Assembly: GCA_044220875.1 (NCBI GenBank)
Contig: JBGAQH010000001.1
Span: 744,001-808,000 of the forward strand
Source of the DNA: JAEUIT01 sp044220875
GTDB taxonomy: Bacteria; Planctomycetota; Phycisphaerae; Phycisphaerales; SM1A02
Reading direction: 5' to 3'
DNA: 64,000 nt
The notes beneath the pieces are model-generated. The model was given only the letters and a program-made list of their open reading frames with translations. It was not told the DNA's origin and did no database searches. The position numbers and the translations under genes are program-made. Below are positions 8,406-15,886 of this stretch, one piece after another. Each line of letters starts with the position of its first letter. The first letter of the stretch is position 1.

Positions 8406-11400
8406 GTGGAGCCCGACATGCCTGAATCAAACCACGAGCGGATTCGTAAGCTCTTCGATTTGGTGATCGAGGCACAGCCGAGTGAGCGTCGGCCGCTCCT
8501 CGAGCGCGCTTGCCCTGATGACGAGGGACTGAGGAAGCGGATCGAAGCGATGGTCGCGGCCGCAGAGGAAGACCGCTTCCTCTCCGAACCGACGCGAGGC
8601 GACGCCAACGTCGCGCTGACGGGCGACCTCTCCTCGTCGGAGAGTGCGACGGGTGCCTCGCCGTTGCGGGAGGGGCCCGGTACGCGCATCGGACCGTACA
8701 GGTTGCTTCAGCTCATCGGCGAGGGGGGATTCGGCTCCGTCTTCCTGGCGGAGCAGGAGAAGCCGGTCGCGCGCAAGGTCGCGCTCAAGATCATCAAGCT
8801 GGGGATGGACACGCGGCAGGTCGTGGCGCGATTCGAGCAGGAGCGGCAGGCCTTGGCGATGATGGACCATCCGAACATCGCCAAGGTGCTTGATGCGGGC
8901 GCGACCGAGACGGGGCGGCCGTTCTTCGTGATGGAGCTGGTCAAGGGCGACCCGATCGTCGAATACTGCGACAGGAACAGCCTCTCCATCCGCGATCGGC
9001 TCGAACTTCTCGCACAAGTCTGCCAGGCGGTGCAGCACGCCCACACCAAGGGCATCATCCATCGCGACATCAAGCCATCCAACATCCTGGTCAGTACGCA
9101 GGATGGCCGACCGAACACGAAGGTGATCGACTTCGGCATCGCCAAGGCGACGGCAAGCCGGCTTACCGAGAAGACGCTCTTCACCGAGCACCGAGCTCTC
9201 ATCGGGACCCCCGAATACATGAGTCCCGAGCAGGCCGAGGGCTCGCTGGACATCGACACCCGCACCGATGTCTACAGCCTCGGAGTGCTGCTGTACGAGC
9301 TGCTGACCGGGACGACGCCATTCAGTTGCAGAGAGCTCCGTTCCGCCGCCTACGCCGAGATTCAGCGGATCATCCGAGAGGTCGAGCCCCCCAAGCCGAG
9401 CACGCGGCTTTCGGAAAACGCCGAGACCATTGCGTCGGTCGCGGCGAAGCGCCACGTGGAGCCCAAGCGACTCGGGACGATTGTCCGCGGCGACCTCGAT
9501 TGGATCGTGATGAAGGCGATGGAGAAGGATCGCCAGCGCCGCTACGAGACCGCCAACGGCCTTGCCGCGGACATCCGGCGACATCTCTCCGGCGAGGCCG
9601 TTCTCGCGGCGCCGCCCAGCACCGCGTATCGCCTCCGCAAGTTCGTGCACCGCAACCGTGCTCACGTGGCCGCGGCGGGCATGGTGTCCTTCGCGCTCCT
9701 GCTCGGCATGGCGACGACGGCGTGGCAGGCCGCGGTCGCCTCGAGTCGGGCCGAGGCGGCTCGAAAGGCCGAGGCTGAAGCTCTCATGGCCCGCGATGCC
9801 GAGAAGACGCGCGCCGACGAGCTGCGAAGGGTTTGCGACTTTCAGGCAACCATGCTCTCGCAGGTGGACCCGACGACCGCCGGCGCGCAACTCGGCAGGG
9901 ACGTTGCCGATCGCTTCGCATCCGCCCTTGAGCGAGCCAGGGTTCCGGAGGCGGATCGCGCTGCGCTCACCGACTCCTTCCGTCGCGGATGGGCCCGCGT
10001 GAACGCGACCGATGCGGCTGCCGCACTCATCGATCGGACGATCCTGAGGCCGGCGGTGAAGGCGATCGAGGAGCAATTCAAGGAGCAGCCCTTGGTGGAC
10101 GCCCAGCTTAGGCAAGCGCTGTCGGAGCGGTACCGCGACCTGGGTCTCAACGACGCCGCATTTCCGCTCCAGGAGAGCGCCCTCGCCACGCGGCGCCGCT
10201 TGCTCGGTGAAGACCATGTGGACACGCTTCGCTCGATGGATGGCTCGGCCGTCCTCCTCCAGCTCCAGGGCAAGTACGAGCAGGCCGAGGCATGCGTTCG
10301 CGAGGTGCTCGAGAGGCGCCGGCGCGTGCAGGGCGACGATCATGCGGAAACGCTCAACTCCAATGACACGCTCGCCCAACTGCTCCAGGCTCGAGGCAAG
10401 GTCGACGAGGCGGTGGAGATCTTCCGTACGACGCTTGAGCGGAGCCGACGTGTTCTTGGCGACGACCACCCGGACACCATCCGATCCATCAACAACCTGG
10501 CGTCGGCACTTCAGGAGTCGGGCAAGCTCCCGGGGGCGGAGCAGTTCTATCGCGAGGCCCTGGACAGGAGTCGGCGCGTCCGCGGGGTCGAGCACTTCGG
10601 CACGCTGGCCATCATGAACAATGTGGGATCGGTGCTGAAAGCGCAGGGCAAGATCCAGGATGCCGAACGGTACTTCCGCGAGTCTGCCGAGACGCGGCGC
10701 CGCGTCTGTGGAGATGACCACCCCGCCACGATTCGGTCTTTGAGCAACCTCGTCAGCGTGCTCGAGCTCCCGGGACGAGCGGCCGAGGCAGAGCCCCTCG
10801 CCCGCGAAGCGGCCCTTGCAAGTCGGAGGGTCCTCGGCGAGGACAACCCCGACACGCTCACGACGGTCGCACGTTACGCGGCGGTGCTCGTGGCGCAGCA
10901 AAGGCACGCGGACGCCGAGCCGTACTTCTTCGATACGCTCGCCCGCCTCCGCCGCGTCCTGGGAGACGACCATCCCAACACCATCGGCGTGTTGAGCGGC
11001 TACGGATCGTCGCTGCTCGCACAGGGCAAGTTGGCCGAGGCCGAGCAGTGTGCACGCGAGGCGCTCGAACGCAGCGAGCGCGTGCTCGGTGCGGATCACC
11101 GCAACACCATCGTCTACCGATTGAATCTGGGCATGGTGCTGGCCGCGCGCGAGCGATTCGCCGACGCGGAGACCTGCTTCCGGGGGGTGATGGAGAAGGC
11201 TCGGTCCACGCTGGGACCTGAACACCGCATCACCACTCAGGCCGTGACGGAACTGGGGATTCTGGCCGAGCGTTCAGGTCGGCATCCGGAAGCCATTGCG
11301 TTGCTTGCGCCGATCGAAGCCCACGTCCGAAACACCGCCGCCACGAGACGTGCCCGGGACACCGCTCGGTACCTGAGCGCGCTCGGCGCGGCGACCTACC

Positions 11401-11636
11401 ACGTCGGCGAGAGCCCACTGCGATTTCAGGAGGCTGAGTCGAGGCTTCTTGAGGCGCACGCGAGCCTCGCCAAGGCCCTCGGCGAGCGACAGAGGGAGAC
11501 GCTTGAGTGCGTGACGCGGATCGTGGACCTCTACGTCGACTGGGACAAGGCGGAGCCGGGCAAGGGGCATGACGCCAAGGCAGCAGAGTGGAGGGCCGCG
11601 CTGGACAACGATGCTGCGCTGCAGAAGGGAACATGA
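8406..11636 (+). CDS. Serine/threonine kinase with transmembrane helix and TPR repeats
   Basis: A 1,076-residue kinase, started at GTG 8406, five bases after GAGGAG; ATG 8418 is the alternative. An N-terminal helical segment (about 1-60) precedes the kinase domain (about 95-385): glycine loop GEGGFGSV (105-112), K128, HRDIKPSN (H219-K223), DFG 242-244 and YMSPEQ. One membrane helix lies at about 419-445. The remainder carries about ten TPR-12-type repeats with the recurring pattern RRVLGDDHPDTIRSINNLA, which mediate protein contacts. The kinase itself looks fully active. It follows the ECF sigma gene by 9 bp in one transcription unit. The likely role is signal-dependent activation of that sigma factor, by analogy with other planctomycete pairs; the signal is unknown. 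Confidence 0.93.
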   Translation: MEPDMPESNHERIRKLFDLVIEAQPSERRPLLERACPDDEGLRKRIEAMVAAAEEDRFLSEPTRGDANVALTGDLSSSESATGASPLREGPGTRIGPYRLLQLIGEGGFGSVFLAEQEKPVARKVALKIIKLGMDTRQVVARFEQERQALAMMDHPNIAKVLDAGATETGRPFFVMELVKGDPIVEYCDRNSLSIRDRLELLAQVCQAVQHAHTKGIIHRDIKPSNILVSTQDGRPNTKVIDFGIAKATASRLTEKTLFTEHRALIGTPEYMSPEQAEGSLDIDTRTDVYSLGVLLYELLTGTTPFSCRELRSAAYAEIQRIIREVEPPKPSTRLSENAETIASVAAKRHVEPKRLGTIVRGDLDWIVMKAMEKDRQRRYETANGLAADIRRHLSGEAVLAAPPSTAYRLRKFVHRNRAHVAAAGMVSFALLLGMATTAWQAAVASSRAEAARKAEAEALMARDAEKTRADELRRVCDFQATMLSQVDPTTAGAQLGRDVADRFASALERARVPEADRAALTDSFRRGWARVNATDAAAALIDRTILRPAVKAIEEQFKEQPLVDAQLRQALSERYRDLGLNDAAFPLQESALATRRRLLGEDHVDTLRSMDGSAVLLQLQGKYEQAEACVREVLERRRRVQGDDHAETLNSNDTLAQLLQARGKVDEAVEIFRTTLERSRRVLGDDHPDTIRSINNLASALQESGKLPGAEQFYREALDRSRRVRGVEHFGTLAIMNNVGSVLKAQGKIQDAERYFRESAETRRRVCGDDHPATIRSLSNLVSVLELPGRAAEAEPLAREAALASRRVLGEDNPDTLTTVARYAAVLVAQQRHADAEPYFFDTLARLRRVLGDDHPNTIGVLSGYGSSLLAQGKLAEAEQCAREALERSERVLGADHRNTIVYRLNLGMVLAARERFADAETCFRGVMEKARSTLGPEHRITTQAVTELGILAERSGRHPEAIALLAPIEAHVRNTAATRRARDTARYLSALGAATYHVGESPLRFQEAESRLLEAHASLAKALGERQRETLECVTRIVDLYVDWDKAEPGKGHDAKAAEWRAALDNDAALQKGT

Positions 11637-12103
11637 GGCAACGGGGGCGGTCGTCCTGACCGCGGGCCGAGCACGATGTGGCTCCCGATCCGTTCGGGCA
11701 TCCGTCGCTGCCGAGCGCATCGGAGGAGCATGGAGCGCACAGCGGTGATTGAGCAGCGCGTGCGTACCGTCTCGACCGCCCAACCCTTCCCTTGCCAAGG
11801 CGGACGTAAGGCTCAACGCCCCTTCGCCGCTCCTCGAGAAGCGGTTGCCGCGCACCACCGCCACCGTCCTGCACTGTCCCGCTCGCGATCACCCGCGACG
11901 CGCACGCGAGTCGCGAGCCTCGCACACCGCCGGCCCTTTGCCGTCCTCCTCGAACCGGCCAACGAACAAGGCGGGCGTGACTCCATCGTCACGCCCGCCG
12001 AGATTCAGGGGATGCCGGCGCGCATGCCGCGGCGCGGATGCCCGCGCGTCATTCCCCTCCGTGAGAGGGCCGTGCGGTGCGCGGAGGCCTCGTCCGATCG
12101 GCG
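11637..12103. other. Gap of 467 bp between convergent genes
   Basis: This lies between the kinase stop (plus) and the PRC-barrel stop (minus). Several overlapping frames are open on both strands, but none has a ribosome site or a recognisable motif. Apart from the hairpin at 11970-11999 I see nothing. Confidence 0.5.
11970..11999 (-). terminator. Intrinsic-terminator-like hairpin downstream of PRC-barrel gene
   Basis: A perfect 12-bp stem (GGCGGGCGTGAC with GTCACGCCCGCC) and a six-base loop. Read on the minus strand it is followed by TTGTTCGTT, a weak T-rich tail, about 105 bp after the stop of the PRC-barrel gene. It could also serve the kinase transcript arriving from the other side. Confidence 0.55.
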
Positions 12104-13264
12104 TCACTCGTTGGCGCCGGCGGTCCGCTTCCGGTAGAAGTCGCGGACGTTGCGCTCGAAGCTCGGATTGGCCGTCGCGGGCCAGTTCTTCTTGTCGAAG
12201 CCCGGCGCGTCCTTCAGGCGTTCCTTGGTGACGGCGAACACGACCTTGCCGTCCTTCCGCGCCGAGAGAGCGTCCCACGGAACGGCGAAGAGCTTGTCGT
12301 TGAACCCGAGGAAGCCGCCGAAGGAGAGCGCGGCGTAGGAGATGCGGCCCGAGTCGGGATCGATCACCAGGTCCTCGATCTCGCCCAGGGCCTCGCCGGT
12401 CGGGCTCTGGATGTTCATGCCGATCACGTCACTCAGCTTGATCAGCGTGAACGGGGTGCCCGTCGGCAGCGACATGTCGCGGCCGTAGAGGGGAGTTCCG
12501 TAGAACTCCGCGATCGGCTGGCCGAACTCGTCGGTGTTCATCCGCGGCCAGGCCGACGGCTCGAAGGCGGGGGCCGTGTCGATGTCGCGCGGTCCGCGCA
12601 GGTCGATGCGGCACACCTTCTCGTCGTGGTGCAGCGAGGACCACGGCACCGCGATCACCCGGCTCGAGTCGTCGAGGTCCACGATCGCGTAGGCGACGCG
12701 GCCGCGGGCCTCGTCGATGGCGAGTTCGGTGATGTCGCCGATCTTCCTGTTCATCGCGTTCACCACGTCGCGTCCGCGGAATTCGCTTCCCTTGATGATG
12801 CCGTGATGCTCGTCCGAGGCCGACATGGGGTCGCCGGTCGCGGCGCGGGTCGAGGCGATCTTGCCGGTCGCGACGTCGACGGTCGCGACCATGACCCGAC
12901 CCGATGCGTCGACGACGGTGACGTCGAGCGACATCGGGCCGTCCGTGGCGCCGGATCGGCGCGACGTCGAGGCGCAATGGACCTCGACCGCCTGTCCCTT
13001 GAGCTGCGCCTCGGCGAGCTCGATGGCCTTGGCGATGGTCATGCCGTGCTGGCGCAGCCCCTCGGCGACACGCTGGGCGTCGGCCTCTGAGGTGCCGCCG
13101 ACGGAGCGGGTGCGCACGACGGCGTCGCCGTGTGCGGTCTTGGATTCGGTCGTCGTCGGCGGCGCGGCGCCCGCGCTCATGGCGGCGGCGGCGAGCGTGC
13201 CTGCGACGATGCAGCCGAAGGCGAACGGCCTGGTGCCGTCAAGCGTGTGCTGGTGATTCATCAT
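12104..13264 (-). CDS. Exported protein with two PRC-barrel domains
   Basis: A 386-residue protein. The start is ATG 13264 (MMNHQ), seven bases after AGGA; a longer open frame continues upstream but is antisense to nothing sensible. Residues 1-40 form a signal peptide ending AGAA. Two PRC-barrel domains follow: about 165-245 (GRDVVNAMNRKIGDITELAI, then RVAYAIVDL) and about 285-370 (VIGMNIQSPTGEALGEIEDL, then ISYAALSFGGFLG). PRC-barrels are small beta-barrels found in photosynthetic reaction centres, RimM and many stress proteins. Secreted tandem-barrel versions are common in soil bacteria near BON, DUF883 and entericidin genes, as here. No enzymatic motif is seen; binding or envelope structure is the likely role. 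It heads a minus-strand run of four stress-type genes. Confidence 0.85.
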   Translation of the reverse strand: MMNHQHTLDGTRPFAFGCIVAGTLAAAAMSAGAAPPTTTESKTAHGDAVVRTRSVGGTSEADAQRVAEGLRQHGMTIAKAIELAEAQLKGQAVEVHCASTSRRSGATDGPMSLDVTVVDASGRVMVATVDVATGKIASTRAATGDPMSASDEHHGIIKGSEFRGRDVVNAMNRKIGDITELAIDEARGRVAYAIVDLDDSSRVIAVPWSSLHHDEKVCRIDLRGPRDIDTAPAFEPSAWPRMNTDEFGQPIAEFYGTPLYGRDMSLPTGTPFTLIKLSDVIGMNIQSPTGEALGEIEDLVIDPDSGRISYAALSFGGFLGFNDKLFAVPWDALSARKDGKVVFAVTKERLKDAPGFDKKNWPATANPSFERNVRDFYRKRTAGANE

Positions 13265-13407
13265 GATTCCTGTGAATGAAGCCCGCCGGGGAACCGCCGA
13301 GGGCGAAACGGCGGCCCGATGCGGGCAGGGTGAGATCGCCCTGAACGCGCCTCGGGCACGCGCGCCGCTGGGGCGCCATCGTGTCCCGAGGTCCGCTTCT
13401 CTATCGT

Positions 13408-13932
13408 TTAGCGCGAGGCCACTGCGGCTTCGCTGCTGACGTTGATGTCGGTCGCGCCGGCGCGCTCGAAGTACTTCTTCACCTGGGCGACCTCGTCCCC
13501 GTTCCGCACATGCACGGAAATGAGGATGTTGCCGTCCTTGACCTTGCCCTCGTAGCGCTTGGCCTCCACTTCGGGGATGCCGAGGCCGATGAGCGCCCCG
13601 GTGAGGCCGCCGACGGTCGCGCCGACGGCAACGCCGCTCAGGGCAGCCATGATCGGGCCGGCGGCGATGAACGGCCCGAGGCCTGGAATCGCGAGCAGGC
13701 CGATGCCGGCGAGGAGACCGATGGCTCCGCCGGCGATGCCGCCGGAGGTCGCGCCGACCACGGTTCCCTCCGGGGCCTTCGTGTTCGCCTCGTGGGCGAA
13801 GTCGCGGGTGCCGGCGCGGTCGGGGAGCAGCACCGAGATGTCCCTGGTGTTGAAGCCGGCGACGTTGAGGTCGCGAACGAGGTCGTTCGCCTTGTCGACG
13901 TTGGAGACGATGCAGAAAACGGACTGAGCCAT
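13408..13932 (-). CDS. YflT/general-stress-17M-like glycine-zipper protein
   Basis: A 174-residue protein. The N-terminus (AQSVFCIVSNVDKANDLVRD, then GFNTRDISVLLPD) matches the general stress protein 17M/YflT fold. Residues 60-125 are a long Gly/Ala-rich hydrophobic hairpin (GGIAGGAIGLLAGIGLLA), likely membrane-inserted. The C-terminus repeats a small alpha/beta segment (NILISVHVRNGDEVAQVKKY). Proteins of this shape are induced by osmotic or heat stress in several bacteria, but their biochemical action is not known. It lies between PRC-barrel and BON genes in the stress island. AGGCAT before the ATG gives only a weak ribosome site. Confidence 0.8.
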   Translation of the reverse strand: MAQSVFCIVSNVDKANDLVRDLNVAGFNTRDISVLLPDRAGTRDFAHEANTKAPEGTVVGATSGGIAGGAIGLLAGIGLLAIPGLGPFIAAGPIMAALSGVAVGATVGGLTGALIGLGIPEVEAKRYEGKVKDGNILISVHVRNGDEVAQVKKYFERAGATDINVSSEAAVASR

Positions 13933-14056
13933 GTCTATGCCTTTCGTGGGCGAGAGCGGATGCGCTGGCCACCCGCTTCGCGGTGGTGTCGTTGGGCGCG
14001 GGGAACGAACCCCGCGCCGGTCTGAATGTCCGACGCTGCCGACGGCAGGCCGCGGG

Positions 14057-14470
14057 TCACGTCGTCTTGATGGTCAGGCGGTTGACCACCGAATGGACGC
14101 CGGCGACGGCCTTGGCCCGCGCCTCGACCGCGTCCTTCTCGGCCTGGCTGTCGACGACACCCTCAAGCGTGACCGTGCCGTTGGCGGTGATCACCTTGCA
14201 GTTCTGGGCGTTCATCGACATGCCCGAGTCGGCCATGAGCGCCTTGCGGATCTCGGCCGTGATCGTGATGTCGGAGGACTTCTCCGACTGGTCGAAGGGC
14301 GTCGACTGAGCCGGGGCTTGGCTCTTGGCGTTGCGCCCCGTGTTGTCGGCGTTGCGTTGGTCGACCCGCGCGTCAGGGACGGACGTGTCCCGACCGCAGC
14401 CCGATCCGGCCCCCAACGCCACGACGAGGGCGACTCCGACCGCCGAGCACAGGGCGCGATGCGATTGCAT
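14057..14470 (-). CDS. BON-domain lipoprotein, OsmY-like
   Basis: A 137-residue protein started at ATG 14470, preceded by GAGGAGAACACCC; the open frame extends further but lacks a ribosome site. The signal sequence ends LGAGSGC, a poor but plausible lipobox that would anchor the protein at C26. One BON domain fills the C-terminal half, about 63-135: ITAEIRKALMADSGMS, then VITANGTVTLEGVVDSQAE and VAGVHSVVNRL. BON domains bind phospholipid membranes and occur in OsmY and in envelope-stress proteins. Only one BON copy is present, against two in OsmY. Neighbours on both sides are stress-type proteins. Confidence 0.87.
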   Translation of the reverse strand: MQSHRALCSAVGVALVVALGAGSGCGRDTSVPDARVDQRNADNTGRNAKSQAPAQSTPFDQSEKSSDITITAEIRKALMADSGMSMNAQNCKVITANGTVTLEGVVDSQAEKDAVEARAKAVAGVHSVVNRLTIKTT

Positions 14471-14518
14471 GGGTGTTCTCCTCGAATGGTAATGCGAATC
14501 GAATGGACGGCTCTGCAC

Positions 14519-14977
14519 TCAGCGATTCCCGCCACTCCGGCCCGCGTCATTGCGCTGCGGCTGGGTGGGCGGCGACTTCTGCTGCTGCGGCTGCTGCGAG
14601 CCGCCGGTTCCCGTGGATCCGGATTGCTGCTGCCCGCTGCCTTCGCGGGCCTTGCTGCCCGGCTCGCGGGACGGAGTGCCGCGCTCCCCCTCCGGGGCGA
14701 CGCTGCGTCCGATGCCCTGGGTCGTCGGCTGTCCCGACTTCTGCTGACCGGCGCCCTTCATGTCGCTTCCGCGGTCGGACGGCATGGCCTCATAGCCTGC
14801 GTCGGAGATCGCCGTGCACGCGGCCTCGCATGCGGCGTCGTCAGCGCAATCGAGCACCGCGGTGCCCACCGAAACGCTCTTGACCTCAACGCCGTTGAGG
14901 CCGCGGAGCGCGCCGCTCACGTTCTTGACGCAGGTGTCGCCCTTCATGCCGTCGATCTGAATGGTCTTGGTTGTCAT
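14519..14977 (-). CDS. HMA-like (heavy-metal-associated) protein lacking the CxxC motif
   Basis: A 152-residue protein from ATG 14977 (GGGAACGGGACC upstream). Residues 1-65 have the ferredoxin-like HMA pattern: TKTIQIDGMKGDTCVKNVSG, then LNGVEVKSVSVGTAVLD and ACTAISDAGYEA. In metal carriers the loop reads GMxCxxC. Here the first cysteine is lost and only C16 of the pair remains, so ordinary copper-chaperone binding is doubtful. Extra cysteines at DDAACEAAC could compensate. The remaining 85 residues are low-complexity, rich in Gln, Gly, Ser and Pro, with no fold expected. It begins the minus-strand set opposite DUF883. Confidence 0.75.
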   Translation of the reverse strand: MTTKTIQIDGMKGDTCVKNVSGALRGLNGVEVKSVSVGTAVLDCADDAACEAACTAISDAGYEAMPSDRGSDMKGAGQQKSGQPTTQGIGRSVAPEGERGTPSREPGSKAREGSGQQQSGSTGTGGSQQPQQQKSPPTQPQRNDAGRSGGNR

Positions 14978-15296
14978 GGTCCCGTTCCCTTGTGATTGGT
15001 CAGGCATGCGACAGCACGCCTAACGCGATGCGTATGAGCGAAGGTACGCCCGATGCGGACGGCGCGGCGCACAACCTCGCGAGATCGCCGTCGTTTCAAG
15101 GGACCGCCCTACGAGCGAGTTTGTCGTGCGCAACGTCTGCATCGCGAGCGCGACAGGCGGAGCTTTCTCCGAGTGAGATTGCCTGTGTCGATGCGCCGCG
15201 CGCGACGTCGACGATTCGGGCGGACACCCGAACGTCGCGCGCAACCATGCGAGTAGCCTTCGCTGCGTTCGGCGTCACACACACAGGAGACATCCA
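14978..15296. other. Divergent intergenic region, 319 bp
   Basis: This lies between the HMA-like gene (minus) and the DUF883 gene (plus) and must carry promoters for both halves of the stress island. I see no good sigma-70 hexamer pair and no conserved RNA. A CCTAAC hexamer at 15019 belongs to the motif discussed in the findings. Confidence 0.4.
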
Positions 15297-15557
15297 ATGA
15301 GCAAGAACGAACCGGCGGCCGACATCGACACCATCAAGGCGGACATCGCCGCGCTGCGCGACGACATCGGGGCCATCACCGCCTCCGCGATGCGCGACGG
15401 CGCCGACACCGTGCGAAAGGCCGGCAAGGCGGCCCGCGACATGGTCGCGTCGGCGCTCGAGCAGGTGCAGGGCTTCGTCGAGGAGCGGCCGGTGACGTCG
15501 ATCTTCATCGCGTTCGGCGCCGGCGTCCTGGCATCGAGCCTCCTCCGCCGCAGGTAA
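15297..15557 (+). CDS. DUF883/ElaB-YqjD family membrane-anchored protein
   Basis: An 86-residue protein behind CAGGAGACATCCA. Residues 1-60 form an amphipathic helix (DIDTIKADIAALRDDIGAIT), and 65-86 a single C-terminal membrane helix ended by arginines (FIAFGAGVLASSLLRRR). This is the layout of ElaB and YqjD, tail-anchored inner-membrane proteins that bind ribosomes in E. coli and appear in stationary phase. It lies 3 bp before a YqjE-like gene, the same neighbour order as yqjD-yqjE in enterobacteria, which strengthens both calls. Confidence 0.88.
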   Translation: MSKNEPAADIDTIKADIAALRDDIGAITASAMRDGADTVRKAGKAARDMVASALEQVQGFVEERPVTSIFIAFGAGVLASSLLRRR

Positions 15558-15560
15558 CCC

Positions 15561-15860
15561 ATGCGATTCCTCATCACGCTCTTCCTGCGGGTGAATGACC
15601 TCGTCGAGGCCCAGGGACGAATCGCCCGACGCGCTGCGTTCGACATCGTCATCGCCTTCGCGGTGATGCTCGCCGCCGCGGCGCTGGGGATACTGACCTG
15701 CTCGGCGGCCGCGGGCGCGGTGCTCATCGCGCTCCAGACGGTGATGCCGCTCGCCGCGGCGCTTGCCCTGGTCGCGTGCCTGCTCGCCATGCTCACGGTC
15801 GCGGCCGCGATCGTCTCGCTCCGCTTCGCTGCCCCACGCGGCGCGCACTGGCCGCGCTGA
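15561..15860 (+). CDS. YqjE-like small membrane protein
   Basis: A 99-residue protein with two strongly hydrophobic helices (about 27-50 and 58-82) joined by a short loop, and a basic C-terminus. AGGTAACCC precedes the ATG and overlaps the DUF883 stop, so the two genes are translated together. It resembles YqjE/phage-holin-superfamily-III proteins in size and topology. The family role is unknown; a membrane partner of the ElaB-like protein is the natural guess. Confidence 0.7.
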   Translation: MRFLITLFLRVNDLVEAQGRIARRAAFDIVIAFAVMLAAAALGILTCSAAAGAVLIALQTVMPLAAALALVACLLAMLTVAAAIVSLRFAAPRGAHWPR

Positions 15861-15886
15861 CGCTCCGCCCCACCTGACGACGCACC

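Noticed and set aside
8427..11225. Long open frame of 932 codons opposite the TPR-kinase gene
   Set aside because: It is antisense to a gene with complete kinase and TPR motifs, has no family motif and an Arg/His/Gly-rich composition typical of high-GC shadow frames.
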